From JADFDG01 sp965232985 (GTDB taxonomy: Bacteria > Pseudomonadota > Gammaproteobacteria > Pseudomonadales > JADFDG01): 64,000 nt of DNA. Position numbers and translations under genes: made by a program. The notes below the pieces were generated by a model, which worked only from the letters and a program-made list of their open reading frames with translations, did no database searches and was not told where the DNA came from. The stretch lies in the NCBI GenBank assembly GCA_965232985.1, contig CBDDRC010000042.1, positions 310,001-374,000 on the forward strand, written 5' to 3'. Shown here in pieces: positions 39,778-48,874 of this stretch. Positions within the stretch are counted from its first letter, which is position 1. Every line of letters begins with the position of its first letter.

Positions 39778-40986
39778 ATGACTGCCACCGTTCGCCGCCC
39801 GCTCGAGGGCATCCGGGTCATTGAGGTTGGCCAGCTGCTCGCCGGGCCTTTTACCGGTACGCTGCTCGCCTATTTCGGCGCCGAGGTGATCAAGGTTGAA
39901 CCGCCCGGTGGCGACCCGATTCGCGGCTGGCGCGCGCTCGACGATAACGGCACTTCGTTCTGGTGGCGCTCACTCGGACGCAACAAGAAATGCGTGACCA
40001 TCGATCTCAAGAATGCTGAAGGCCGCGCGCTGGTGCGTCGGCTTGCCGATACCGCCGATGTGCTGATCGAAAATTTCAAGCCGGGCGTGATGGAAAACTG
40101 GCAACTGGGGCCCGCTGATATCGCCCAAAGCAATCCGAAGCTCGTCTACGCGCGCATTTCCGGTTACGGCCAGACCGGCCCCTATGCACCCAAATCCGGC
40201 TACGCCTCGGTGACGGAAGGTATCAGCGGGTTGCGCTATGTGAACGGATTTCCCGGCGAGCCGCCGGTACGCCCGAATCTGTCGATCGGCGACAGTATCG
40301 CCGGCATCCACGCAGCACTGGGCATCCTCATCGCCCTGTGGGACCGCGAGATGCACACCGACGGCAGGCAGGGTCAGGTGGTCGATGTCGCGCTGTACGA
40401 ATCAATCTTCAACCTGATGGAAGGAGTGGTGCCGGAATATTCCGGTGCCGGCGTGATTCGCGAAGCCTCCGGCACTACTGTCACCGGCATCGTCCCCACC
40501 AATACCTACACCTGTCGCGACGGCAGGTTCGTGGTGATCGGCGGTAACGGCGATTCGATCTTCCAGCGCCTGATGAAGGCCGCCGGCCAGCCGCAGCTGG
40601 CAAGCGATCCGCGACTGGCGACCAATGCCGGCCGGGTCGTACACGAACGCGAAATCGACGCCGCACTCGCCGCCTGGTGCGCCGCGCACGACGCCGCCCA
40701 CATTCTGCAAACACTCGACGCTGCACAGGTACCCGGCGGGCCGATCTACAACGTGCGCGACATGTTTGCCGATCCGCACTTCAACGCCCGCGGCCTGTTC
40801 GAAAACGTCACCGTCAATGGCAAGCCGCTGGCGATTCCGGCGATCCTGCCCAGGCTGGCGACGACACCGGGCCACACCGCCTGGCCGGGCCCGGAAATCG
40901 GCAGCCACAATGAAGAAGTGCTGCGTGAGGTGCTGAAACTCGCACCGGATGAAATTGCCGCACTGAAAAAACGCGGTGTCGTGTAG
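39778..40986 (+). CDS. CaiB/BaiF family (type III) CoA transferase
   Basis: A 402-residue enzyme that moves CoA between carboxylic acids. Family motifs are LEGIRVIEVGQLLAGPFTGT near the start, VIKVEPPGGDPIRGWRALDD, VDVALYESIFNLMEGVVPEY and the DVLIENFKPGVMENW segment. The catalytic aspartate is expected near residue 170, around the RPNLSIGDSIAG segment that matches the family active-site region. Closest relatives in pattern are glutarate or succinyl-CoA:acid transferases, but substrate cannot be fixed. The four preceding genes on this strand suggest a lipid or dicarboxylate context. Confidence 0.9.
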   Translation: MTATVRRPLEGIRVIEVGQLLAGPFTGTLLAYFGAEVIKVEPPGGDPIRGWRALDDNGTSFWWRSLGRNKKCVTIDLKNAEGRALVRRLADTADVLIENFKPGVMENWQLGPADIAQSNPKLVYARISGYGQTGPYAPKSGYASVTEGISGLRYVNGFPGEPPVRPNLSIGDSIAGIHAALGILIALWDREMHTDGRQGQVVDVALYESIFNLMEGVVPEYSGAGVIREASGTTVTGIVPTNTYTCRDGRFVVIGGNGDSIFQRLMKAAGQPQLASDPRLATNAGRVVHEREIDAALAAWCAAHDAAHILQTLDAAQVPGGPIYNVRDMFADPHFNARGLFENVTVNGKPLAIPAILPRLATTPGHTAWPGPEIGSHNEEVLREVLKLAPDEIAALKKRGVV

Positions 40987-41111
40987 GCACTGGCTTGCCA
41001 GATCACCCGGAACGCCGGCTGTGCGGTGAGCGATTCCGCCAGCCCATAGCAAGGCGTCTGCGTCGGCAGAAAAGTTACGTCCTCATGGCTCCAATGAGGG
41101 CTTGACGCGGG

Positions 41112-42974
41112 TCAACGGCGACGCCGCAGCCGCCAGCGGGCGACGCCAAATACCAGCAGCACCAGCAACAGCGGCGTGACGAAAATATTGATCGCCTTCA
41201 GAGTCGCCCCGAGCGACTCGATGTCGCTGCCGAGCTGGTGTTGCACTTCGCGCAGATCGGTGCGGATCCGCATCTTCTCGGCAACGAAACGCTGGAGTTC
41301 CTGCACCTGGGCGGCGTCCAGCTCGAACGCCTTGGCATCCTGCTGTTTTTTCGCTTCAAGCTCTTGCAGTTTCCTGTCTGTCTCTTCGAGCTGCAATTCG
41401 AGTTCCTGCTGCTTGGCCTGCAGATGCATCTGGGCACTGCGCTCAAGCGCATCGACCACCTCGAACGGCCGCTCGTAACGACCACGCCCGCGAATCGTCA
41501 TCAAATCGGCACTGCCCATCAGGCTGTCGACGGCATTGACCAGAAAGTCACCATTGTCAGCGAAGGCCTGCGCCACCTGCTGGCCCATGAAATCCTGAAT
41601 GCGGACCCACAAACGATCGCTCAGGATGTCTGTATCGGCAACGACGATGATGTTCGCTGGCTTGGCTTCCGGTGCCGGCGACACGGCGATTGCGCCTTTT
41701 TCGCCGGCGACAACCGTCGGAAACGCGCTGGCGATCTTGCCGGTGATGCGCGCCGCAACGGCGTAACGCTCGCCGCTCGGCTTGAAGCCTTCATACAGCG
41801 CCGTGTGATCGGCGAGGTTCTCGAAGCTGTCGGCCGGCAACAGCATGGCCTGGTCGCTCGAACTGATCAGCGGCACGAAGCGGGATGTTGCACCCGCACG
41901 TGCTTTCAGCACGCCGGCTGACGCCGCATGTAATCGCTCAAGGCGCACGGTGATCGGATCGTCCTGCGGAAAATCGGGCTGCGCGAACTGCTGAATGCCA
42001 AGATGCGGTGCTGGCCGGCCATATTCGCTGCTCGCCACCGGCACCGCCAGTTGCGCATCACCGAGCACTTGCGTCGGGTCGTAATCGATACCCCAGGCCG
42101 CAAACAACGGCGCAAGGTTCGAGGCGAGTGGACTGCCGCCGCCCATCATGCCGCCACCGGCACGCTCGGCAACCGGATCGACAAACACCAGCACCGCACC
42201 GCCAGCCAGCGCATAACGATCAATCGCGCGCAACGATTTTTCCGGCAGCTCGGCCGGGTGCAGGAGCACCAACAGCCGTACATCATCGGCAATGTGATCG
42301 AAATCCGGTGCCAACTGTTCAATGCGATACAACTGTTCAAGTTGCGCGAACGACGCCCACGGTGGCGAGGGTTGCCGCGTCATGAAGTCGAAGCCGCCCA
42401 TCACTTCAAGACCTGCGTACAGTGCGATCTTCGGTGCCGTCGCCCGGGAGGCTTTCCACAGTACCTGACTCAGATCGTATTCGAGCGTATCGACACGATC
42501 CGGGCGGAAGAAATCAATGATCTCCGGCTTGCCGTTCGCGCCTGTTGCAGCGAGGCCGAAATAGATTTCCGGGCCACCGGCAACTATCGGCACGCTCATC
42601 AGGCCCAGCTCGCCAGCACGGTCTTCATCAGCCGAAAATGCTTCCGGGTCGATCAGGTGCAACTGCACCTTGCCATCAGAAAAGCGCTGGTATTCACGCA
42701 GCATGTCGGTGACGCGCTGCGCATAATTGCCGATTTGCGGCACGCCCTCGGCGAGTTTCGCCGAGAAGAAAAGCTCAACCTTCACCGGCTGCGCCATATC
42801 CTTGAGCATGTGTTTTGTGCCGCCGGTAAGCGTGTAAAGCTTGTCTTCAGTGAGATCGAGGCGCAGGTTCGGCACGTAACTCACCAGTTGCGCCAGCACA
42901 ATCACCACCGCGACGACGACAGCAAGGCCAAGACCGGAAAACAATGCCCGGTTGTTGCTCAGGAGTTTTTTCAT
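41112..42974 (-). CDS. GldG-like ABC transporter auxiliary protein
   Basis: A 620-residue membrane-anchored protein. An N-terminal helix (LFSGLGLAVVVAVVIVLAQL) and a C-terminal helix (AINIFVTPLLLVLLVFGVAR) flank a large periplasmic part with the ABC_transp_aux pattern: YVPNLRLDLTEDKLYTLTGG, VELFFSAKLAEGVPQIGNYA and FDADFDHIADD-like segments. A coiled coil (QAKQQELELQLEETDRKLQE) lies ahead of the C-terminal helix. It is the third gene of an ATPase-permease-GldG set. Such sets occur well outside gliding bacteria, where the exported substrate is unknown. Confidence 0.85.
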   Translation of the reverse strand: MKKLLSNNRALFSGLGLAVVVAVVIVLAQLVSYVPNLRLDLTEDKLYTLTGGTKHMLKDMAQPVKVELFFSAKLAEGVPQIGNYAQRVTDMLREYQRFSDGKVQLHLIDPEAFSADEDRAGELGLMSVPIVAGGPEIYFGLAATGANGKPEIIDFFRPDRVDTLEYDLSQVLWKASRATAPKIALYAGLEVMGGFDFMTRQPSPPWASFAQLEQLYRIEQLAPDFDHIADDVRLLVLLHPAELPEKSLRAIDRYALAGGAVLVFVDPVAERAGGGMMGGGSPLASNLAPLFAAWGIDYDPTQVLGDAQLAVPVASSEYGRPAPHLGIQQFAQPDFPQDDPITVRLERLHAASAGVLKARAGATSRFVPLISSSDQAMLLPADSFENLADHTALYEGFKPSGERYAVAARITGKIASAFPTVVAGEKGAIAVSPAPEAKPANIIVVADTDILSDRLWVRIQDFMGQQVAQAFADNGDFLVNAVDSLMGSADLMTIRGRGRYERPFEVVDALERSAQMHLQAKQQELELQLEETDRKLQELEAKKQQDAKAFELDAAQVQELQRFVAEKMRIRTDLREVQHQLGSDIESLGATLKAINIFVTPLLLVLLVFGVARWRLRRRR

Positions 42975-42986
42975 CTTCAGCTCTCC

Positions 42987-43721
42987 TTAACCGGCCTTCT
43001 TGCGATCAATAACGATCGCGGTGGCGAGCAGGCCACCGCCTATCATCACCAGGAAATAGACAACGTCGCGAAAATCCAGCACGCCCTTGCTGATGGCGTC
43101 GTAATGCGTGAGGAACGACAGGTTGGCGACGGTATCTACCAGCAGGCCCGGTGCCCAACCACGGAATGCAGCCAGCACTGCCGGAAAACCGGTGATCACC
43201 AGCACGAAACACAACACCACCGTGATGATGAACGCGATGACCTGATTCGATGTCGTCGCCGAGAGGCACGAACCGAGCGCCAGATAGGCCCCGGCCATCA
43301 GCCAACTGCCGGCGTAGGCCGCAAGGATCGCGCCGTTATCAGGCTCTCCCAGCCAATTCACGGTGCATACCAGCGGGAACGTGAGCGCCAGGGCAAGACC
43401 GGTGAACAGCCAGGCGGCGAGGAACTTGCCGAGCACCGCATCACGCAGGCGGATCGGCAACGTCAACAGCAATTCCAGCGTCCCCGCCTTGCGCTCCTCG
43501 GCCCACAGGCGCATTGACAGCGCCGGAATCAGAAACAGGTAAAGCCACGGATGGAAACCGAAGAACGGCAGCAAATCCGCCTGCCGGCGCTCGAAAAAAT
43601 TACCTATGTAAAAAGTGAACACGGCGGTGAGCACGAGGAATATTGCCAGAAATACATAAGCGAGTGGCGTTGCGAAATACGCATACAACTCGCGACGAGT
43701 GACAGCAAGAACGTTGTTCAT
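42987..43721 (-). CDS. ABC-2 type permease, GldF-like
   Basis: A 244-residue inner-membrane permease with six hydrophobic helices. ELYAYFATPLAYVFLAIFLV begins the chain, SMRLWAEERKAGTLELLLTL is the typical ABC-2 EAA-like loop, and the middle helices include LGKFLAAWLFTGLALALTFP. ATG at 43721 begins MNNVLAVTRREL, the standard start; an upstream extension is not conserved. It is 20 nt after the ATPase gene and 12 nt before the GldG gene, forming an operon. Confidence 0.87.
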   Translation of the reverse strand: MNNVLAVTRRELYAYFATPLAYVFLAIFLVLTAVFTFYIGNFFERRQADLLPFFGFHPWLYLFLIPALSMRLWAEERKAGTLELLLTLPIRLRDAVLGKFLAAWLFTGLALALTFPLVCTVNWLGEPDNGAILAAYAGSWLMAGAYLALGSCLSATTSNQVIAFIITVVLCFVLVITGFPAVLAAFRGWAPGLLVDTVANLSFLTHYDAISKGVLDFRDVVYFLVMIGGGLLATAIVIDRKKAG

Positions 43722-43741
43722 GGCATCGTTTCCGGATGATG

Positions 43742-44671
43742 TCAGGCCGCACGATTGCGGGTGAGGCGGCGGAAAACTTCGTCGAGGCGCCCGCGTTCGA
43801 TGACGAGGTCGCGCACCGGCCAGTTGCACTCGCGAGCCAGGGCCAGAAAGCCGGGCAAGAGATCGGTGCGGGTGTCATCGACAACGGCAGCAACCAGCGT
43901 ATGGCGATCGCCGTCGGTTTCGACTGCCTCGACGCCGGCCAGATGTGCAAGCGCAGCAGCAGCACCCTCACTGGCCACCGTCGCCGTCAACGCACGGTGA
44001 TACCGCGACTGCTGTTCAAGTGCCGCAGGCGTGCCATCGGCAACAACAGTGCCGTCGGCGATGATCACCGCACGCGTGCACACTGCCGACACTTCTTCGA
44101 GAATGTGCGTCGAAATAATGATGATACGGCCGGCAGACAAACGCCCGATCAGATCGCGCACCTGCTGCTTCTGGTTCGGGTCGAGGCCATCGGTGGGTTC
44201 GTCGAGCACCAGCACCTGCGGGTCGTGCAGGATTGCCTGCGCAAGGCCGACGCGACGCTTGAAACCCTTGGAGAGCGTGTCGACGACACGATCGCGAACC
44301 GAATCGAGTTCGAGTTCGCGCAGCACGCGGGCAACACGCTCTTCACGCTCGCTACCACGATAACCACGCACATCAGCGATGAAATACAGGAACGCATCGA
44401 CAGTCATTTCGCCCCAGGCGGGCGCACCTTCCGGCAGGTAACCGATCAATTTCTTTGCTGCTTCCGGCGTGCGTGCAACATCATGACCAAACACCGTTAC
44501 GCTGCCGCAATCCGGCAGCAGGAACCCGGTGATCATCTTCATGGTGGTGGATTTTCCGGCGCCGTTGGGCCCCAGAAAACCGAGCACTTCGCCCGGTGCA
44601 ACGCTCAGCGTGATACCGCGCACGGCGGCCACGTGACCGAACGCCTTGTGCAGGTCGTCGATGCAGATCAT
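43742..44671 (-). CDS. ABC transporter ATPase, GldA/NatA-like
   Basis: A 309-residue nucleotide-binding subunit of an ABC-2 exporter. Walker A is GPNGAGKSTT, the Q-loop region IGYLPEGAPAW, signature LSKGFKRRVGLAQAI, Walker B VLVLDEPTDGLDP, and H-loop ISTHILEEV. The LSKG signature in place of LSGG and the EGAP Q-loop are usual for the GldA group. The C-terminal extension after residue 220 is typical as well. ATG at 44671 starts MICIDDLHKAFG. It heads the operon with the permease and GldG-like genes. Confidence 0.88.
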   Translation of the reverse strand: MICIDDLHKAFGHVAAVRGITLSVAPGEVLGFLGPNGAGKSTTMKMITGFLLPDCGSVTVFGHDVARTPEAAKKLIGYLPEGAPAWGEMTVDAFLYFIADVRGYRGSEREERVARVLRELELDSVRDRVVDTLSKGFKRRVGLAQAILHDPQVLVLDEPTDGLDPNQKQQVRDLIGRLSAGRIIIISTHILEEVSAVCTRAVIIADGTVVADGTPAALEQQSRYHRALTATVASEGAAAALAHLAGVEAVETDGDRHTLVAAVVDDTRTDLLPGFLALARECNWPVRDLVIERGRLDEVFRRLTRNRAA

Positions 44672-44716
44672 CTGTCTTCCCTTTTTGTTTTGCGGACGGA
44701 TTGGCAATAGCGAGTG

Positions 44717-45202
44717 TCACGCCTTGAGCATCGCCTCAATGTCTTTGGCCAGATCTTCCGGCTTGTCGGTCGGCGCGTAGCGCTCCACCTTGCTGCCGTC
44801 CCTGCTGACGAGGAACTTGGTGAAATTCCACTTGATGCCTTCACTGCCGAGGATGCCCGGCGCAGCCTCCTTCAGGTACTGGTAGATTGGCGCGGCCTCG
44901 CTGCCGTTGACGTCGATCTTGGCGAATAACGGAAAACTGACGCCGAATTTCATCTCACAGAACTGCTCGATCTGCTCGTTGGGCGCCGGCTCCTGGCCAC
45001 CGAACTGGTTGCAGGGAAATCCGAGCACGACCAGACCCTGGTCCTGGTAACGCTCGTACAACGCCTGCAGGCCCTTGTACTGCGGTGTGAAGCCGCACTT
45101 GCTGGCGGTGTTGACGATCAGCAGCACCTTGCCCTTGTAGTCAGTGAGGTTGGCCGGCTTGCCGTGAATGTCGGTGACGGTGAAGTCGAAGGCGGTAGTC
45201 AT
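44717..45202 (-). CDS. Thioredoxin-dependent glutathione peroxidase family protein
   Basis: A 161-residue peroxidase. The catalytic Cys36 lies in VNTASKCGFTPQYKGL, a Gln in PCNQFGGQEP and Trp-Asn in KWNFTKFLV complete the tetrad. A second Cys82 in QFCEMKFGVSFPLF is the usual resolving residue of the thioredoxin-linked (BsaA-like) class, so thioredoxin rather than glutathione is the likely reductant. Start ATG at 45202 gives the standard MTTAFDFTVTDIHGK. It follows the ABC operon on the same strand but with a separate start region. Confidence 0.92.
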   Translation of the reverse strand: MTTAFDFTVTDIHGKPANLTDYKGKVLLIVNTASKCGFTPQYKGLQALYERYQDQGLVVLGFPCNQFGGQEPAPNEQIEQFCEMKFGVSFPLFAKIDVNGSEAAPIYQYLKEAAPGILGSEGIKWNFTKFLVSRDGSKVERYAPTDKPEDLAKDIEAMLKA

Positions 45203-45339
45203 TGCAGAGTCCTCGCTGGTTGGTGACGAAAGGGATGCTGGCATGGGGGATAGTTTGTGTACAAATCAATTGCGATGGAGCGACGAACCCGCGTGCGCCG
45301 AAGCGAGGATTGTGCCGGGGAAAAGCGGGGGCGCGCCAC

Positions 45340-46788
45340 TCACGAATCCCGCGATACCAACAACCGCACTTCTGTCATGTCGGCGATCGCGCTCGCCACG
45401 CCCTCGCGCCCGATACCGGAATCCTTCACGCCGCCGTACGGCATGTGATCCATGCGCCAACTGGGAATATCGCCGACGATCACGCCGCCGACTTCCAGTT
45501 CGTTCCATGCCTGCATCATCCGCACCCGGTCACGGGTGAAGACGCCGGCCTGCAGGCCGTAGCGCGAGGCGTTGACGCGCTCAAGCGCCTCATCGAACAA
45601 CACGAAACTTTCCAGCACGCACACCGGCCCGAATACTTCGCCTTCCTTGAGCGGCTCATTGTCGGGAACATCCTCGACCACGCAGGGTGTGACCATCAAA
45701 CCGTTGCGCTCGCCACCGCAGAGCACCCTGGCACCGGCGTTGCGGGCAGATTCGATCCACGCCTCGATGCGCCGCGCCTCCTTCTCGCTGATTACCGGGC
45801 CGCAGAACGTGCTCTCGTCGCGCGGGTCTGCCGTGGCCAGGGTTTTCGTTTTCGCGACAAGTTTTTCGCGGAAATTTTCATAGTGCGATTCATGCACCAG
45901 GATGCGCTGCACGCTGATGCAGCTCTGCCCGCTCTGATAAAACGCGCCGAACGCGCAGCGCTCTACCGCGAAATCAACGTCAGCTGTTTCGTCAATGATC
46001 ACTGCGGCATTGCCGCCAAGTTCCAGCGTCACCCGCTTCTTGCCGGCGCGCGCCTTCATGTCCCAGCCGACGCTGTCGGAACCGGTGAAACTGAGCAATT
46101 TGAGACGATCGTCGGTGACCAGCGCGTCGGCGGCGGCGCGCTCGGCCGGCAGGATCGAAAACGCGCCCGGCGGCAGATCGGTTTCTGCCAGTATCTCGCC
46201 GATGATCAGCGCGCCCAACGGCGTCAGTGAGGCCGGCTTCAGCACAAACGGGCAACCGGCGGCAATCGCCGGCGCCACCTTGTGGGCGACCAGATTGAGC
46301 GGAAAGTTGAACGGCGTGATGAACCCGCAGGCGCCGACCGGCACGCGCTTCCACATGCCCGAATAACCCTCGCCGCGCGAGGAAATATCCATCGGCAGCA
46401 CTTCGCCCTTGCTGCGGGTGGCTTCCTCGGCGGCAATGGCGAAGGTCTCGATCAGGCGCATCACTTCAACACGCGCGTCGCGGATCGGCTTGCCGGCCTC
46501 ACGGCAGAGCGCATCGGCAAGTTCGGCGCGCCGCTGTTCGAAACGATTGACGCAGTGACGAAGAATATCGCGCCGCTGCCAGGCCGGCAGCCGACGCATC
46601 GGCGCCTCGGCCTGCACGGCGGCATGCACGGCCTGGGCAATCAACGAGGCGTTGGCGACGCAGACCCGCGCGAAGATTTCGCCGGAATACTTGTCGGTGA
46701 CCGCCAGCGTATCGACCGTCTCCAGCGGACAATTGGCGAGAAACAGCGGGCGCGGCTCGATTGCGCCCGGCGCTGAAGGTTCCGTCAT
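45340..46788 (-). CDS. NAD(P)-dependent aldehyde dehydrogenase
   Basis: A 482-residue ALDH-superfamily enzyme. Catalytic residues are Asn161 in TPFNFPLNL, Glu256 in TLELGGNAAV and Cys290 in QSGQSCISVQRI. FTGSDSVG and the C-terminal PYGGVKDSGIGREGV are usual. It oxidises an aldehyde to the acid. The ATG at 46788 has AGGA upstream; an ATG three codons earlier at 46797 is possible. An iron-dependent alcohol dehydrogenase lies upstream on the same strand (82 nt), so the two may convert an alcohol to an acid in two steps. The substrate is not evident. Confidence 0.9.
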   Translation of the reverse strand: MTEPSAPGAIEPRPLFLANCPLETVDTLAVTDKYSGEIFARVCVANASLIAQAVHAAVQAEAPMRRLPAWQRRDILRHCVNRFEQRRAELADALCREAGKPIRDARVEVMRLIETFAIAAEEATRSKGEVLPMDISSRGEGYSGMWKRVPVGACGFITPFNFPLNLVAHKVAPAIAAGCPFVLKPASLTPLGALIIGEILAETDLPPGAFSILPAERAAADALVTDDRLKLLSFTGSDSVGWDMKARAGKKRVTLELGGNAAVIIDETADVDFAVERCAFGAFYQSGQSCISVQRILVHESHYENFREKLVAKTKTLATADPRDESTFCGPVISEKEARRIEAWIESARNAGARVLCGGERNGLMVTPCVVEDVPDNEPLKEGEVFGPVCVLESFVLFDEALERVNASRYGLQAGVFTRDRVRMMQAWNELEVGGVIVGDIPSWRMDHMPYGGVKDSGIGREGVASAIADMTEVRLLVSRDS

Positions 46789-46870
46789 GGGCAGCATCCT
46801 GTGGCAACAATGCCGCCATGCTACCGGGGAATCAGTAGCGAATCAGTACCGCAGGCAAAGTTCGCCGACA

Positions 46871-48022
46871 TCAAGCACTCAGCCGCCGCGCATAGATGGC
46901 GCGGGCGTCGGCCAGCGTCACCGCACACGGGTTGTTGAGCAACAGGCGCTGCTGTTTCAGTGCATCCTCGGCGAGGCGATCGAGGTCGGCGGCGACAATG
47001 CCATAGGTGCCCAGTCGGGTATCGACGTTCAGCTCACTGACCAGCGTATCGAGCGTCGCGAACAGGAAATCGCAGGCATCACGATCGTTCATGGCCGCGT
47101 TGCCGAGCAATCTGCCAAGTTCGGCATATTGCGCCTCGGCCGCCGCCCGGTTGAAGCGCAACACTTCGGTGAGCACGATCGCATTCGACAGCCCGTGCGG
47201 CAGGTGGAAAATGCCACCGAGCGGATAAGCCAGCGCATGCACGGCGGCAACCGGTGCATTGGCAAAGGCCATGCCGGCAAGGCAGGCGCCGAGCAGCATG
47301 TTGCTGCGCGCCTGCAGATCGTTGCCTTGCGCAAATGCCGGCCGGATGTTGTCGTGCAGCAACTTCAGCGCCTGCATGGCGAACGCGTCGGACACCGGGT
47401 TCTTGCGGATTTTCGAGGTGTACGCCTCGATCGCGTGCACCATCGCGTCAAGACCGGTATGTGCAGTGACCGCAGGCGGCAGGCTCAGCGTCAGGTTGGC
47501 ATCGAGAATGGCGAGGTCAGGCAGCAGCAGCGACGACACCACGCCGCCCTTGCTCTGGTCGGCGAGCGTCACGATCGCAATGGGCGTGACTTCCGAACCG
47601 GTGCCGGCGGTCGTCGGAATCAGCACCAGTGGCAAGCGGCGACCCTTGGCCTGCTCGACACCGATAATCTGCCGCAATGTTTCAGAAGAATCGGCAAAAT
47701 ACGCCGCCAGCTTGGCGACATCCAGCGAGCTGCCGCCCCCGATACCGACCACCATGTGCGCACCGAATTCGCGTGCCTGCTGATAGGCCCGGGTAACCAC
47801 CTGCTCGCCGGGATCAGGCTCAATGCCGGTGAACAGCGAATGACAGATCTTCGCACCGGCAAAGGCATCGAGCAGGGGCTGCACCAGCCCGGTGGCAACC
47901 AGACGCGGATCGGCAACAACCAGGACGCGCTGCAGGCGGCGACGCTGGGCAAACTCAGCCGCCCGGGTAATGGCACCGGGCGCACAGATGAGCTGGGGAA
48001 CGGTGGAAAACGTGAAATCCAT
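46871..48022 (-). CDS. Iron-containing alcohol dehydrogenase (type III)
   Basis: A 383-residue enzyme. The nucleotide motif GIGGGSSLDVAK and the core IPTTAGTGSEVTP match the family. Metal ligands lie in DANLTLSLPPAVTAHTGLDA with the following HAIEAYTS, and in HALAYPLGGIFHLPHG. It interconverts an alcohol and aldehyde with NAD(P). ATG at 48022 begins MDFTFSTVPQ. The neighbouring aldehyde dehydrogenase is the probable partner. A 258-nt gap to the next divergent gene contains a repeated ACCCGGGG motif near 48078 and 48098. Confidence 0.9.
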   Translation of the reverse strand: MDFTFSTVPQLICAPGAITRAAEFAQRRRLQRVLVVADPRLVATGLVQPLLDAFAGAKICHSLFTGIEPDPGEQVVTRAYQQAREFGAHMVVGIGGGSSLDVAKLAAYFADSSETLRQIIGVEQAKGRRLPLVLIPTTAGTGSEVTPIAIVTLADQSKGGVVSSLLLPDLAILDANLTLSLPPAVTAHTGLDAMVHAIEAYTSKIRKNPVSDAFAMQALKLLHDNIRPAFAQGNDLQARSNMLLGACLAGMAFANAPVAAVHALAYPLGGIFHLPHGLSNAIVLTEVLRFNRAAAEAQYAELGRLLGNAAMNDRDACDFLFATLDTLVSELNVDTRLGTYGIVAADLDRLAEDALKQQRLLLNNPCAVTLADARAIYARRLSA

Positions 48023-48280
48023 TGCTCGCCCTCTCAATGAGGCCGTCCCTGGCACACGCATATGAATGGATACCTGACCCGGGGATACTAGTGACCCGGG
48101 GCATCACTGCCATCCCGGGGATACCCGCATGGAAGCGCGGATCGACGAAGGGAGGAAAATGCGGGATGAACGGCAAAGGCCGGCCAGTACCTTGCGCTCG
48201 CTGTCTGCGCGCGGGCGATGGCCACAGGGCGCGGTGGAGGCGGTATTCTGCCCACCCTGCTGCAGGCAACGACGACATCG

Positions 48281-48856
48281 ATGGAAGCCTTTCTCGTCTC
48301 TACGGGTATCGTCGCCCTCGCCGAAATCGGCGACAAGACGCAACTGCTCGCTTTTATTCTGGCGGCGCGTTTCCGTAAACCCTGGCCCATCGTAGCGGGT
48401 ATTCTGGTGGCGACCCTCGTCAACCATGGCCTTGCCGGTGCTGTTGGCACCTGGATCTCTGCATTGTTTGATCCCAGCCTGTTGCGCTGGCTGCTTGGCA
48501 TCTCGTTTATCGCCATGGCTATCTGGGTTTTGGTGCCGGACAAGCTCGATGATGGCGACACCAGGATGACGCAGCACGGCGTTTTTCTAACGACGCTGGT
48601 GGCCTTTTTCCTCGCGGAAATGGGTGACAAGACGCAGATCGCCACGGTGATGCTGGCAGCGCAGTATCAGGCGCTGGGCGCGGTCGTTGCGGGTACGACC
48701 CTCGGCATGATGATCGCCAACGTGCCTGCCGTACTGCTCGGCAACCGCATCGCGCACCGCATGCCGGTGCGTCTGGTGCACGGTATTGCCGCATTTGTTT
48801 TTCTCGTGCTTGGCGTCGTGACATTGGCGGGTATCGACCGGATACTGGGCCTGTGA
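48281..48856 (+). CDS. GDT1/TMEM165 (UPF0016) family, probable Mn exporter
   Basis: A 191-residue inner-membrane protein with six hydrophobic segments in two repeats, each carrying the E-x-GDKT motif: ALAEIGDKTQLLAF (near residue 15) and LAEMGDKTQIATV (near 115). Relatives export manganese or exchange calcium for protons. The ATG at 48281 opens MEAFLVSTGI, the usual start. Many manganese exporters of this class follow a yybP-ykoY riboswitch, but I could not recognise that motif upstream. It begins a rightward run of metal genes. Confidence 0.87.
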   Translation: MEAFLVSTGIVALAEIGDKTQLLAFILAARFRKPWPIVAGILVATLVNHGLAGAVGTWISALFDPSLLRWLLGISFIAMAIWVLVPDKLDDGDTRMTQHGVFLTTLVAFFLAEMGDKTQIATVMLAAQYQALGAVVAGTTLGMMIANVPAVLLGNRIAHRMPVRLVHGIAAFVFLVLGVVTLAGIDRILGL

Positions 48857-48874
48857 TACCAGGAGCGAACACGC

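Noticed and set aside
42003..43517. Long forward open frame opposite the GldF/GldG-like genes
   Set aside because: It spans the boundary of two real reverse genes and has no family residues. The reverse genes have clear domain patterns and spacing.
48023..48280. yybP-ykoY manganese riboswitch upstream of the GDT1-family gene
   Set aside because: This class of exporter often follows that riboswitch, but neither its conserved internal loops nor a terminator-like expression platform could be found. Only GC-rich ACCCGGGG repeats are visible.
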